In this document: piece after piece, positions 43,556 to 53,032 of the stretch | Numbering within the stretch: the stretch's first letter is position 1 | Layout: each line of letters begins with the position of its first letter | Assembly (NCBI RefSeq): GCF_900110735.1 | Contig: NZ_FOET01000014.1 | Span: forward strand, 62,001-126,000 | Direction: 5' to 3' | Source of the DNA: Streptomyces radiopugnans | GTDB taxonomy: Bacteria; Actinomycetota; Actinomycetes; Streptomycetales; Streptomycetaceae | Length of the DNA: 64,000 bases | Translations under genes and position numbers: made by a program | Notes under the pieces: generated by a model | Database searches by the model: none | What the model was told of the DNA's origin: nothing | The model's input: the letters and a program-made list of their open reading frames with translations, nothing else

Positions 43556-44800
43556 TCAGAAGGAGGAGACGTCCAGCAGCTTCTCCTTGCTCCCGTCGGG
43601 GTCCCCGGCGGGCCAGGTGTAGTCGGTGGTGCCCGCCGACTGCAGGGCGGACTTCACCGTGCCCGGGGAGGCGCCGGGGTGGCCGGCGAGGTACAGGGCC
43701 GCTCCACCGGCGACGTGCGGCGCGGCCATGGAGGTGCCGGAGATCGTGTTGTAGCCGCCCCTCATCCAGGTGGACTCGATGCAGACGCCCGGGGCCATGA
43801 TGTCGACGTCGGCACCGTGGTTGGAGAAGTCCGCGATGGTGTCGTCGACGTCGGTGCGGCAGGTGGGCGCGCCCTCGCCGCCGGGCCTGCCGTCGAAGTC
43901 GGCCAGCGCGCTGACGGTGATGACCTCGTCGTAGGCGGCCGGCACGTGGTTGGCGGAGTCGTCCGCCTCGTTGCCGGCGGCCACCGTGTAGGTGACGCCC
44001 GCGGCGACCGATCTGCAGATCGCCTCGTGCAGGGCGTCCTTGTTGCTCCCACAGGCGCTGTCGGTGCCGGAGCCGCCGAGGCTCATGTTGGCGACCTCGA
44101 TCTTGTCGGCGTTGGCGGTCACGTAGTCGACGCCGCAGATCACGTCAGACCAGGAGCCGCTGCCGGAGTTGCCCAGCACGCGGACCGGCCAGATTCGCGC
44201 GCCGGGCGCCACCCCGACGACGCCGTCGCCGTTGTCGAGCGCGCCGATCGTGCCCGCCACGTGGGTGCCGTGGCCGTTGCCGTCGTCGGCGCTGTTGCCC
44301 TTGGAGCAGTTCATGGCCCCGGCGGTGTTGACGTTGAGGTCGGGGTGGTCGAGGTCGACGCCGGAGTCGATCACCGCGACGTCGACGTCCACGCGCTCGT
44401 CCGCACCGTCGATGCCCGCTGTGGAGCTGAGTTCGGCGTTCGCCCGGTCGATGCCGGTCGGGGTGCTCTGGGCGGTGGTGGTGGCCACGCCGTCGGCCTG
44501 GACCAGCAGGACGCGGGAGTCGCGGGCGATGCGCTCCGCGGCGGTGGAACTCATACGGGCCGAGTAGCCGCGGATGGCGCTGCGGTAGACGTGGCCGACG
44601 GAGGCGCCGTGGGCGCGGGAGTGCTCGGCCGCCACCGACGGGGAGTCGGCGGTGGCGCGGAGCATGACGATGTAGCTCCCGGCGGAGGAGCCGGCGTCCG
44701 CCGGAGCGGCGCCGGCCGGAAGCGTGGCGGCGACCAGGCCGCCGGTGACGAGGGCTGCGACGGGGAAGACGGCTCGAAGCCGCTTCGCAAAGGCTCTCAT
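43556..44800 (-). CDS. Secreted subtilisin-like serine protease (S8)
   Basis: A 414-residue exported protease. A signal peptide occupies about residues 1-33, followed by an inhibitor I9-type propeptide (GSYIVMLRATAD to about residue 107) and an S8 catalytic domain. The triad is Asp145 (VIDSGVD), His177 (NGHGTHVAG) and Ser357 (GTSMAAPH), with the oxyanion Asn277. Cysteine residues suggest disulfides. The layout resembles proteinase K-like enzymes of Streptomyces. A GGAAAGG-like site precedes the ATG at 44800. Confidence 0.93.
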   Translation of the reverse strand: MRAFAKRLRAVFPVAALVTGGLVAATLPAGAAPADAGSSAGSYIVMLRATADSPSVAAEHSRAHGASVGHVYRSAIRGYSARMSSTAAERIARDSRVLLVQADGVATTTAQSTPTGIDRANAELSSTAGIDGADERVDVDVAVIDSGVDLDHPDLNVNTAGAMNCSKGNSADDGNGHGTHVAGTIGALDNGDGVVGVAPGARIWPVRVLGNSGSGSWSDVICGVDYVTANADKIEVANMSLGGSGTDSACGSNKDALHEAICRSVAAGVTYTVAAGNEADDSANHVPAAYDEVITVSALADFDGRPGGEGAPTCRTDVDDTIADFSNHGADVDIMAPGVCIESTWMRGGYNTISGTSMAAPHVAGGAALYLAGHPGASPGTVKSALQSAGTTDYTWPAGDPDGSKEKLLDVSSF

Positions 44801-45326
44801 GTCGTTGGAATCTGCCTTTCCTTGTCCGGATCACGGGCAATGAAGGCAAGGCGACACCCACGCCGCCCGGAGTTGCCGGACGGCGCCTTGGCAGCGGGTG
44901 GTCAGGACGCGCCCAGGCGTGCTCGCTTCGCCCCACACCCGCTGGTGATGTGTTCATGACCAGCGGGTCGCGAATATGGAACACCGGACTCCGGAAGGAG
45001 ACAAGGGGGCCGACAGAGGTGGACCGAAGCCGTGGGTCGTCTCCGGGCGCCTGCCGGTGAGGCGGAAGCCGGTGAGCGGGCACCGCGGCGGTTGCGCTCG
45101 CCGCTCCTGCCGCCGTCCGGATCGCCGGATCCTCCCGACCCGTATCCCGCGCCACGGCTGATCCGCTCCGGTACCTCCGCGCCCCCGCACCACCGTCGCC
45201 GCCGGCAGGGCGTCCGGGGCCCGACGGCAGCGGCCGGCCGGCCCGCCGCGAACGCGAGCGGTCCGGGACGGCGGACCCACATCGAATCGTGCGGTGCCCG
45301 GGAGGAGCTTTCGGCTCTGTGCCCGC
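44801..45326. other. 526-base gap without a recognised gene
   Basis: Short frames exist on both strands, but they are Arg/Pro-rich, overlap each other and lack good starts, so I do not call them. The left end should hold the subtilase promoter. I see no convincing hairpin, repeat or RNA gene in the rest. Confidence 0.5.
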
Positions 45327-45854
45327 TCACACGCGGCTGAACGGCTCGGCGTAGGCGAAGGTGCCGCGCAGGGCGGGGTCTTCGGGGTCGTACGCGGCCA
45401 GGGTGCGGACCTGGAAGTACTCGCCCCAGGCCGGGTCGGGCGGGGCGATGCCGTACTCGGCGGAGGTGCGGAAGCCGAAGCGGCGGTAGTAGGCGGGCTC
45501 GCCGAGCAGGGCCACCAGCGGTTCGCCGAGGGCGTCGGCCGCGCCGAGCGCGGTGTGCATCAGCGCCGAGCCGGTGCCGCGCCCCTGGTGGCCGGGGTGG
45601 ACGCTGATGGGGCCGAGCCCCAGCGCGGGCGCGGTGCCGATGTGCCCCCGGGTGCACACCACATGCCCGACGACCTCGCCGCCGGGGCCCTCGGCCACCA
45701 GCGACAGGGCGGGCAACCACGCCTCGCAGCCGCGCAGTTCGTCCAGCAGGGTGACCTCCACCGGTACGGGCGTCTGCGACCGGGCGGCGAAGGCCGCACC
45801 GGTCACGGCGCGTACGGCGGAAACGTCGGCGGGGCTCTCGCGTCGAATCAGCAC
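45327..45854 (-). CDS. GNAT N-acetyltransferase
   Basis: A 175-residue acetyltransferase. The acetyl-CoA loop is visible in LGLGPISVHPGHQGRGTGSALM, given in two parts as LGPISVHP and GHQGRGTGSALM, followed by GEPAYYRRFGFRTSAEYGI. The GTG at 45854 gives a normal GNAT start (VLIRRESPADVSAV) but has no obvious ribosome-binding site. The frame is open to 45986. The substrate is unknown. It is divergent from the PadR operon. Confidence 0.82.
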   Translation of the reverse strand: MLIRRESPADVSAVRAVTGAAFAARSQTPVPVEVTLLDELRGCEAWLPALSLVAEGPGGEVVGHVVCTRGHIGTAPALGLGPISVHPGHQGRGTGSALMHTALGAADALGEPLVALLGEPAYYRRFGFRTSAEYGIAPPDPAWGEYFQVRTLAAYDPEDPALRGTFAYAEPFSRV

Positions 45855-46098
45855 CGGGGCAGTCTGTGCCGCCGCCCGGGGCACGGGCAACGGGATTACG
45901 CCCCACCGGTGGGCGGCCGGCCCTCCGTGCGCATCCGCTCCGGGAAGGCCGTCCACGGCGCGGCGGGCGGCGCGGTGACGCGCCACGCGCTCGCGGTGGC
46001 CGAGGCCGCCCCGACGGCGCCCACCGTGCTGTACGCCTCCGGCGCAGCCCGGCTGCTCGCCTCCGGGAGAGCGGCAACAGACCTGAGGGAGAAGCGAC

Positions 46099-46135
46099 TT
46101 GACGGCAACTATTCTCTCAGGGAATAGTCGCCGTC
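46099..46135 (+). promoter_or_regulatory. Leaderless promoter with overlapping palindromic operator of padR operon
   Basis: TTGACG at 46099-46104 and AATAGT at 46123-46128 form a promoter with 18-base spacing. An inverted repeat, GACGGCAACTATTC (46101-46114) against GAATAGTCGCCGTC (46122-46135) with one mismatch, covers it and ends at the ATG at 46136. No ribosome-binding site precedes that ATG and the -10 spacing would place the transcript start at it. I infer a leaderless mRNA repressed by its own PadR product. Confidence 0.65.
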
Positions 46136-46675
46136 ATGTCCACCGCAGCCCATGTACTGCTCGCCCTGCTGGCCGCCGGGCCGCAGCACGGCTACGACCT
46201 GAAGAAGGCGCACGACCAGCGCTTCCCCAAGACCAGACCGATCGCCTTCGGCCAGGTCTACGGCACGCTCGGCAGGCTGGAGCGCGACGGCCTGGTGGAG
46301 AAGCGCGGGCAGAGCCGCGAAGGGGGGCCGGACCGCACCGAGTTCGCCCTCACCGACGCCGGACGCGAGAAGCTGCGCGCCTGGCTGGAGGAGATCGAGA
46401 CCCCGGCCCCGTACGTCACCAGCACACTGCTGGCCAAGGTCGTCGTCGCCCTGCTGGTCAACGGCGTCGAACAGGCCCGCGGCTACCTCGCCGAGCAGCG
46501 CCGGGCGCACACCGCGCGGCTGCGCGAGCTGACAGCCGTCAAGACCGACCCCGAGTCCTCGCTCGGCGACGTGATCGCCGCGGACTTCGCCATCGCCCAT
46601 CTCGACGCCGACCTGCGCTGGTTGCACACCACGCTGGACCGCGTCGCCGACCTGCACCGGGAGGTGCACCCATGA
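46136..46675 (+). CDS. PadR-family transcriptional regulator
   Basis: A 179-residue regulator with an N-terminal winged helix (HVLLALLAAGPQHGYDLKKAHDQ, split as HVLLALLAAGPQHGYDLKK) ending in the wing EGGPDRTEFALTDAGREKL, and a C-terminal helical dimerisation domain. PadR repressors often control neighbouring ABC exporters and respond to drugs. Its stop overlaps the ATPase start (ATGA), so the operon is padR-ATPase-permease. Confidence 0.9.
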   Translation: MSTAAHVLLALLAAGPQHGYDLKKAHDQRFPKTRPIAFGQVYGTLGRLERDGLVEKRGQSREGGPDRTEFALTDAGREKLRAWLEEIETPAPYVTSTLLAKVVVALLVNGVEQARGYLAEQRRAHTARLRELTAVKTDPESSLGDVIAADFAIAHLDADLRWLHTTLDRVADLHREVHP

Positions 46676-47370
46676 CGCTCCTGCAAGCACGCGGGATCGT
46701 GAAGTCCTACGGGCCGACGCCCGCGCTCCGCGGCGTCACCGTGGAGCTGGCCGAGGGCGAGATCCTCGCCGTCACCGGACCCAGCGGCTGCGGCAAGTCC
46801 ACACTGCTGCACTGCCTGTCCGGAATCCTGCGCCCCGACGCGGGCGAGGTGCTGTACGGGGGTCAGCGCCTCGGCACCCGCTCGGAGGCCGACCGCTCCC
46901 GGTTGCGGCGCACCGACTTCGGAGTGCTGTTCCAGTTCGGGCAGCTCGTCGCCGAACTGACGGCGGCCGAGAACGTCGCCCTGCCGCTGCTGCTGGCCGG
47001 CAAGGGGCGGCGCGAAGCCCGTACCGCCGCGCTGAACTGGCTGGAGCGGCTGGAGGTGGCCGACGTGGCCGACTCCCGGCCCGGCGAGATGTCCGGCGGC
47101 CAGCAGCAGCGGTGCGCCGCGGCGCGGGCGCTGGTCACCGAACCGAAGGTGCTCTTCGCCGACGAACCCACCGGCGCGCTGGACGCGCTGGCCGGGGAAC
47201 GGCTGCTGGGACACCTGACGAGGGTCGCCCAGGAGCAGCGCACCAGCGTCGTGCTCGTCACCCACGAGGCGTCCGTGGCCGCCTACGCCGACCGCGAGAT
47301 CACCCTGCGGGACGGCGCGTCGGACCCGACCGGACTCGGTGCCTACGTGCCGGCGGGCGGCCGCCCGTGA
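46672..47370 (+). CDS. ABC transporter ATPase, MacB/LolD type
   Basis: A 232-residue ATPase with all canonical motifs: Walker A GPSGCGKST, Q-loop VLFQFGQLV, signature MSGGQQQR, Walker B VLFADEP with D-loop TGALD, and H-loop VTHEAS. It overlaps padR at ATGA and the permease at GTGA. It probably drives an exporter or lipid-type transporter; the substrate is unknown. Its intact motifs contrast with the ATPase at 12703-13452. Confidence 0.9.
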   Translation: MTLLQARGIVKSYGPTPALRGVTVELAEGEILAVTGPSGCGKSTLLHCLSGILRPDAGEVLYGGQRLGTRSEADRSRLRRTDFGVLFQFGQLVAELTAAENVALPLLLAGKGRREARTAALNWLERLEVADVADSRPGEMSGGQQQRCAAARALVTEPKVLFADEPTGALDALAGERLLGHLTRVAQEQRTSVVLVTHEASVAAYADREITLRDGASDPTGLGAYVPAGGRP

Positions 47371-48932
47371 AACCCACCGCACTGCTCAGACTGGCCCTGG
47401 CCGGAACGCGTACCGACACCCTGCGGGTGGTGCTCACCGCCGTCAGCGCCGCCCTCGCCGCACTGGCGGTGCTCGCCGCGCTGACGGTGCTGGCCATCCC
47501 CGTTCCCGCCGGCTTCGGTCCGCGTGACGGCAGTGACGCCTGGGCCGACCAGTACACCAGCGCACTCCTCAAAGAACCCGGACTGCGCCCCGGTGTGGCC
47601 GCCGGCCTGCTGTTGCTCACCATCCCCGTGCTGGCCCTGGCGGGCCAGTGCGCCCGGCTCGGTGCGCCCTCCCGCGACCGGCGGCTCGCCGCGATCCGGC
47701 TGGCCGGCGGCACTCCGCGCCAGGCGATGACCGTCGCCGCCGCCGAGACGGGGGTGGCGAGCCTGCTGGGCACCTGCGCCGGACTCGTGGTCTGTCTGGT
47801 CGGACGCGAGGTAATGCACCGGCCGGACGCCGAGGGCAGGATTCCGCTGCCCACCGACGTACTGCCCTCCGTACCCGCACTGGCCGCCGCCGTGCTCGGG
47901 CTGCCGCTGCTGGCGGCGCTCGCGGCCGCGGTGATGCTGCGCCGGGTGATCGTGACTCCGCTCGGAGTGACCCGGCAGGCGCGGTCGAAGCGTTCGCCGA
48001 GACCGTGGCCCGCCGTCCTGATCGTGCTCGGTGTGGGGGCCTCCCTCGCCCTCGAAGCGATCCGGAAGAACTACGAGGACTCCGGTGACCCGGCCTTCGT
48101 CTCTCCACTGCCGCTCCTGCTGCTCTTCGGGGGCGGACTCATGGCCGCCCTCGGCGTGGTGCTCGGCACCGGCTGGATCTCCCACGCCACCGGTCGGGTG
48201 CTGCACCGCTTCGCCCGCCGTCCGGCCCCGCTGCTGGCCGCCCGCCGGCTGCTCGCCGACCCCTGGCACGGCAGCCGCACCCTCGCCGCCCTGCTGGTGG
48301 CCGTGGTCTTCGGCGCGGGAGCGCTGGCCGTACGCGCCTTCTTCGCCACCATGCTGGAGGCGCGGCAGGAGGTGCAGCGCTTCTACGACGAGGCGGCCGG
48401 GCAGGAGACGACGGGCGGATACGGCTCGGACACCTTCTACCTCGACGCCATGGACGTGGTGGACACCGCAGTCGTCGTGGGGCTGGTGATCGCGGCGGCC
48501 GGTCTGCTGGTCACCGTCGCCGAGGCCGTCGTCGCCCGCCGCCGCTCCCACGCGGCCCTGGCCGCCGCGGGCGTGCCCCGCTCGGTGATGGGCCGGGCCC
48601 TGGTGTGGCAGACGTTCGCGCCCCTGGTCCCGGCCGTGGCGCTGGCGATGACCGTGGGCACCCTGATGGGCCGGGGATACTTCGGCGCGGAGGTGCGGGA
48701 GGGCGGCGGCCAGGCGCAGACCTGCGACGCGGCCCCGGCCCTGTGCGAGGAGAACTTCGAGAAGTACAGCCACCTGATCGAGGTCCCCGACGTGGTGCGC
48801 GCCGTCCCCGTGCCCCTGGACGACCTCGCCCTCCACGGGCTGGGCGTACTGGTCCTCGTCGCGGCCGCCACCGGCCTCGGGCTGCTCTTCCTGCGCCCGG
48901 GCACCTCGGTGGAGGAACTGCGCACCGGCTGA
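47367..48932 (+). CDS. FtsX-like ABC permease
   Basis: A 521-residue membrane protein starting at the GTG at 47367 inside the preceding stop. It has about eight hydrophobic segments and two copies of the FtsX-domain pattern (DRRLAAIRLAGGTPRQAM and RRRSHAALAAAGVPRSVM), each followed by membrane helices. The extracellular loop near 440-480 contains paired cysteines (QTCDAAPALCEENF). Together with the ATPase it forms a PadR-controlled transporter of unknown substrate. Confidence 0.88.
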   Translation: MKPTALLRLALAGTRTDTLRVVLTAVSAALAALAVLAALTVLAIPVPAGFGPRDGSDAWADQYTSALLKEPGLRPGVAAGLLLLTIPVLALAGQCARLGAPSRDRRLAAIRLAGGTPRQAMTVAAAETGVASLLGTCAGLVVCLVGREVMHRPDAEGRIPLPTDVLPSVPALAAAVLGLPLLAALAAAVMLRRVIVTPLGVTRQARSKRSPRPWPAVLIVLGVGASLALEAIRKNYEDSGDPAFVSPLPLLLLFGGGLMAALGVVLGTGWISHATGRVLHRFARRPAPLLAARRLLADPWHGSRTLAALLVAVVFGAGALAVRAFFATMLEARQEVQRFYDEAAGQETTGGYGSDTFYLDAMDVVDTAVVVGLVIAAAGLLVTVAEAVVARRRSHAALAAAGVPRSVMGRALVWQTFAPLVPAVALAMTVGTLMGRGYFGAEVREGGGQAQTCDAAPALCEENFEKYSHLIEVPDVVRAVPVPLDDLALHGLGVLVLVAAATGLGLLFLRPGTSVEELRTG

Positions 48933-49061
48933 CGGCCGGACGACGGCCTGACGACGGCCTGACGGCGGCGGGGCGTCGGCGGGGGCGTCGGCCGGGTGGC
49001 GCGGTGCGGCGCGGCGCGACGTGGTGTCCGGGCCGTCTCGCGGACCGGACACAATAGGGGG

Positions 49062-50333
49062 ATGACCGACAGTCCCGCCCCTCTCGCAGACCCGCATCTG
49101 CGCCATCCGGCCGACGCCCCCGCCGAGGGCGGCCCGCGTGACATCGTGATCCTGGGCTCCACCGGATCGATCGGCACCCAGGCCGTCGACGTGGTACTGG
49201 CCAACCCCGACCGCTTCCGGGTGACCGCGCTGTCCGCCGCGGGCGGCCGGGTGGAGCTGCTGGCGGAGCAGGCCCACCGGCTGAAGGTCCGCACCGTCGC
49301 GGTCTCCGACGCGAGCAGGGCCGGCGAGCTGCGCGAGGCGCTGCGCGCCCGCTACGGCTCCGCCGAGCCGCTGCCCGAGGTGCTGGCCGGACCGGACGCG
49401 GCCACCGAACTGGCCGCGTCCGAGTGCCACACCGTCCTCAACGGCATCACCGGCTCCATCGGGCTGCGCCCCACCCTGGCCGCCCTGGAGGCGGGACGCA
49501 CCCTGGCCCTGGCCAACAAGGAGTCCCTCATCGTCGGCGGCCCGCTGGTGAAGGCGCTGGCCGAGCCCGGCCAGATCATCCCCGTCGACTCCGAGCACTC
49601 CGCGCTGTTCCAGGCGCTGATGAGCGGCACCCGCGCCGAGGTGCGCAAGCTGCTGGTGACCGCCTCCGGCGGCCCCTTCCGGGGGCGCACCCGCGAGGAG
49701 CTGGAGGACGTCACCCCCGACGACGCCCTGGCCCACCCCACCTGGGCGATGGGCCCGGTCATCACCGTCAACTCCGCGACCCTGGTCAACAAGGGCCTGG
49801 AGGTCATCGAGGCGCACCTGCTGTACGACATCCCCTTCGACCGCATCGAGGTCGTCGTCCACCCGCAGTCCTACATCCACTCGATGGTGGAGTTCTGGGA
49901 CGGCTCCACCATCGCCCAGTGCGGTCCGCCCGACATGCGGCTGCCCATCGCCCTCGGCATCGGCTGGCCGCACCGGGTGCCCGGCACCGGCCCCGTGTTC
50001 GACTGGTCCAAGGCGATGAGCTGGGAGTTCTTCCCGCTGGACGAGAAGGCCTTCCCGTCCGTGGCGCTGGCCTGCCACGTCGGCGCGCTGGGCGGGACCG
50101 CGCCGGCGGTGTTCAACGCCGCCAACGAGGAGTGCGTCGAGGCGTTCCTGTCCGGCAGGCTGCCGTTCAACGGCATAGTGGATACCGTCGCCGCGGTGGT
50201 CGAGGAGCACGGCACCCCCCGGGGAGCCGGCCTGACCCTGGACGAGGTGCTCGACGCCGAGACCTGGGCGCGCGCCCGCGCCCGCGAACTGGCGGCACGT
50301 ATGACGGAACGGACAGCGGAGGCACGCGCATGA
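49062..50333 (+). CDS. dxr: 1-deoxy-D-xylulose 5-phosphate reductoisomerase
   Basis: Second enzyme of the MEP isoprenoid pathway, converting DXP to 2-C-methyl-D-erythritol 4-phosphate with NADPH. The 423-residue protein starts at the ATG at 49062 after AGGGG, with a short Pro/Ala-rich N-terminal extension. NADPH-binding GSTGSIGTQAVD and ALANKESLIVGG, metal-binding PVDSEHSALFQ and the NPQ-like HPQSYIHSMVEF region are all clear. Its stop overlaps the next start (ATGA). ispG of the same pathway lies two genes downstream. Confidence 0.96.
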   Translation: MTDSPAPLADPHLRHPADAPAEGGPRDIVILGSTGSIGTQAVDVVLANPDRFRVTALSAAGGRVELLAEQAHRLKVRTVAVSDASRAGELREALRARYGSAEPLPEVLAGPDAATELAASECHTVLNGITGSIGLRPTLAALEAGRTLALANKESLIVGGPLVKALAEPGQIIPVDSEHSALFQALMSGTRAEVRKLLVTASGGPFRGRTREELEDVTPDDALAHPTWAMGPVITVNSATLVNKGLEVIEAHLLYDIPFDRIEVVVHPQSYIHSMVEFWDGSTIAQCGPPDMRLPIALGIGWPHRVPGTGPVFDWSKAMSWEFFPLDEKAFPSVALACHVGALGGTAPAVFNAANEECVEAFLSGRLPFNGIVDTVAAVVEEHGTPRGAGLTLDEVLDAETWARARARELAARMTERTAEARA

Positions 50334-51634
50334 CGACGGTGATGACCATCCTCGGCATAGTCGTCTTCGTGATCGGCCTGCTGTTCTCCATCGCCTGGCA
50401 CGAACTGGGCCACCTGTCCACGGCCAAGATGTTCGGCGTCCGCGTGCCGCAGTACATGGTCGGCTTCGGCCCCACCCTGTGGTCGCGGAAGAAGGGCGAG
50501 ACCGAGTACGGCATCAAGGCGATCCCGCTCGGCGGCTACATCCGCATGATCGGCATGTTCCCGCCCGGTGACGACGGCGCCGTCCGGCAGCGCTCCACCT
50601 CCCCCTTCCGGGGGATGATCGAGGACGCCCGCGCGGCGGCCTACGAGGAGCTCCAGCCGGGCGACGAGAAGCGGATGTTCTACACGCGCAAGCCCTGGAA
50701 GCGCGTGATCGTGATGTTCGCCGGCCCGTTCATGAACCTGGTGCTGGCCGTGGCGATCTTCCTCGGCACGCTGATGACCTTCGGCATCAACACCACGACC
50801 ACCACCGTCTCCTCCGTCTCCGAGTGCGTGGTCAGGGTCTCCGAGCGCACCGACACCTGCCCCGAGGGCGCCCCCGACTCCCCGGCCAAGGCGGCCGGCC
50901 TGAAGCCCGGCGACACCATCGTGGCCTTCAACGGGGTGGAGGTCACCGAGTGGGGCGACCTCCAGCAGCGCATCCGCGACACCATCGGGCCGGCCACCAT
51001 CACCGTCGAGCGCGACGGCGAGCGCGAGGTCCTCCAGGCGAACCTGGTGAAGAACCAGGTCGCCAAGTCCGACGGGCGCGGCGGCTACGTCGAGGGCGAG
51101 TACGTCACCACCGGCTTCCTCGGCTTCTCCCCGGCCACCGGCGTGGTCGAGCAGTCCTTCCCGCAGGCCGTCGACCGCATGGGCGACATGATGATCGCCG
51201 GAGCCGAGGCGCTGACCCGCCTGCCGGAGAAGATCCCCGGCCTGTGGAACGCGGCCTTCGCCGGCGCCGAGCGCGAGCAGGACTCCCCGATGGGCGTGGT
51301 CGGCGCGGCCCGCGTCAGCGGGGAGATCTTCGCCCTGGAGATCCCGGCGGAGCAGCGGGTGGCGATCACCCTCCTCACCCTCGCCCTCTTCAACCTCTCG
51401 CTGTTCCTGTTCAACATGCTGCCGCTGCTGCCGCTGGACGGCGGCCACATCGCGGGGGCCCTGTGGGAGTCGCTGCGCCGGGGCCTGGCCAGGGTGCTGC
51501 GCCGCCCCGACCCCGGCCCGTTCGACGTGGCGAAGATGATGCCGGTGGCGTACGTGGTGGCGGGCGTCTTCGTCTGCTTCACGCTGCTGGTGCTCATCGC
51601 GGACGTGGTCAACCCCGTACGCCTGACCGGCTGA
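50330..51634 (+). CDS. RseP-like site-2 metalloprotease
   Basis: A 434-residue intramembrane zinc protease of family M50. The zinc-binding HELGH occupies residues 24-28 in the first membrane helix, a PDZ domain spans about 175-245 (SPAKAAGLKPGDTIVAFNG), and the second active-site motif PLDGGHIAG lies near the C-terminus. In bacteria such enzymes release regulators by cutting membrane anchors. The dxr-rseP-ispG order is common in actinobacteria. The start overlaps the dxr stop and a strong terminator follows immediately. Confidence 0.92.
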   Translation: MTTVMTILGIVVFVIGLLFSIAWHELGHLSTAKMFGVRVPQYMVGFGPTLWSRKKGETEYGIKAIPLGGYIRMIGMFPPGDDGAVRQRSTSPFRGMIEDARAAAYEELQPGDEKRMFYTRKPWKRVIVMFAGPFMNLVLAVAIFLGTLMTFGINTTTTTVSSVSECVVRVSERTDTCPEGAPDSPAKAAGLKPGDTIVAFNGVEVTEWGDLQQRIRDTIGPATITVERDGEREVLQANLVKNQVAKSDGRGGYVEGEYVTTGFLGFSPATGVVEQSFPQAVDRMGDMMIAGAEALTRLPEKIPGLWNAAFAGAEREQDSPMGVVGAARVSGEIFALEIPAEQRVAITLLTLALFNLSLFLFNMLPLLPLDGGHIAGALWESLRRGLARVLRRPDPGPFDVAKMMPVAYVVAGVFVCFTLLVLIADVVNPVRLTG

Positions 51635-51688
51635 CGCCGTACGCGGCGCGGGGCGGCGCGAGCCCGCCGCCCCGCGCCGCGTACGGCG
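51635..51688 (+). terminator. 24-bp-stem terminator
   Basis: Arms 51635-51658 and 51665-51688 are exact 24-base complements with a six-base loop, beginning at the base after the protease stop codon. It should strongly end the dxr-protease transcript and makes separate ispG transcription likely. Confidence 0.85.
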
Positions 51689-51788
51689 GACCACGGTGTG
51701 CCCCGGGCCCCGGGCGTACCGTAATCTCGGAGGCCGGAGCCCGCCGCCGAACGGGGCACTGGACCACAGCTTGGGGTTGCACACCACA

Positions 51789-52943
51789 ATGACAGCCATT
51801 TCGCTCGGAATGCCGTCCGTACCGACCAAACTGGCCGACAGACGGGTCAGCCGGAAGATCCAGGTCGGCTCGGTGGCCGTCGGAGGCGACGCCCCGGTCT
51901 CCGTGCAGTCGATGACCACCACCGTCACCGCCGACATCGGCGCCACGCTCCAGCAGATCGCCGAGCTGACCGCCTCCGGCTGCGAGATCGTCCGCGTGGC
52001 CTGCCCGTCCCAGGACGACGCCGAGGCGCTGCCGGTCATCGCGAAGAAGTCCCAGATCCCGGTGATCGCGGACATCCACTTCCAGCCCAAGTACGTCTTC
52101 GCCGCCATCGACGCCGGGTGCGCGGCCGTGCGCGTCAACCCGGGCAACATCCGGCAGTTCGACGACAAGGTCAAGGAGATCGCCAAGGCGGCCTCCGACG
52201 CCGGCGTCCCCATCCGCATCGGCGTCAACGCCGGCTCCCTGGACAAGCGGCTGCTGGCCAAGTACGGCAAGGCCACCCCCGAGGCGCTGGTGGAGTCCGC
52301 GCTGTGGGAGTGCTCGCTGTTCGAGGAGCACGGCTTCCGCGACATCAAGATCTCGGTCAAGCACAACGACCCGGTCGTGATGGTCAACGCCTACCGGCTG
52401 CTGGCCGAGAAGTGCGACTACCCCCTCCACCTGGGCGTCACCGAGGCCGGACCGGCCTTCCAGGGCACCATCAAGTCGGCCGTCGCCTTCGGCGCCCTGC
52501 TGAGCGAGGGCATCGGCGACACCATCCGCGTCTCGCTGTCGGCCCCGCCGGTGGAGGAGATCAAGGTCGGCATCCAGATCCTGGAGTCCCTCGGCCTGCG
52601 CCAGCGCCGGCTGGAGATCGTCTCCTGCCCCTCCTGCGGCCGGGCCCAGGTGGACGTCTACAAGCTCGCCGACGAGGTGACCGCCGGCCTCGAGGGCATG
52701 GAGGTGCCGCTGCGGGTGGCCGTCATGGGCTGCGTCGTCAACGGGCCCGGCGAGGCCCGCGAGGCCGACCTCGGGGTGGCCTCCGGCAACGGCAAGGGCC
52801 AGATCTTCGTCAAGGGCGAGGTCATCAAGACCGTCCCCGAGTCCAAGATCGTCGAGACCCTCATCGACGAGGCCATGAAGATCGCCGAGCAGATGGAGAA
52901 GGACGGGGTGCTCTCCGGGCCGCCGGAGGTCTCCGTCAGCTGA
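51789..52943 (+). CDS. ispG: 4-hydroxy-3-methylbut-2-enyl diphosphate synthase (IspG)
   Basis: Iron-sulfur enzyme of the MEP pathway converting MEcPP to HMBPP. The 384-residue protein has the barrel segments VSVQSMTTT, VIADIHFQPKY and VRVNPGNIR. The C-terminal 4Fe-4S domain has cysteines in SCPSCGRAQVD and in VMGCVVNGPGEAREAD. The ATG at 51789 gives the usual length; the ribosome-binding site is weak. It lies after a strong terminator and before a GNAT gene. Confidence 0.96.
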   Translation: MTAISLGMPSVPTKLADRRVSRKIQVGSVAVGGDAPVSVQSMTTTVTADIGATLQQIAELTASGCEIVRVACPSQDDAEALPVIAKKSQIPVIADIHFQPKYVFAAIDAGCAAVRVNPGNIRQFDDKVKEIAKAASDAGVPIRIGVNAGSLDKRLLAKYGKATPEALVESALWECSLFEEHGFRDIKISVKHNDPVVMVNAYRLLAEKCDYPLHLGVTEAGPAFQGTIKSAVAFGALLSEGIGDTIRVSLSAPPVEEIKVGIQILESLGLRQRRLEIVSCPSCGRAQVDVYKLADEVTAGLEGMEVPLRVAVMGCVVNGPGEAREADLGVASGNGKGQIFVKGEVIKTVPESKIVETLIDEAMKIAEQMEKDGVLSGPPEVSVS

Positions 52944-53032
52944 CCGGCCCGCGCCCGACCGGCCGCGGCGGCCCAGGGGTAAAGTCGGAAGACCGCTCCC
53001 CGCCACCACGGCCGTACGGTGAGGCATCCCAC

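Noticed and set aside
44774..44788. TCGAAGCCGCTTCG near the subtilase start, similar to the LacI operator
   Set aside because: It carries an extra base at the centre, lies within the signal-peptide codons and is far from the sugar genes.
44976..45340. Small open frames in the gap between the subtilase and GNAT genes
   Set aside because: Products are Arg/Pro-rich, frames overlap on both strands and none has a good ribosome-binding site.
49871..52387. Long minus-strand frame opposite dxr, the protease gene and ispG
   Set aside because: It covers three well-identified genes and the 51635-51688 terminator, and its product resembles no protein family.
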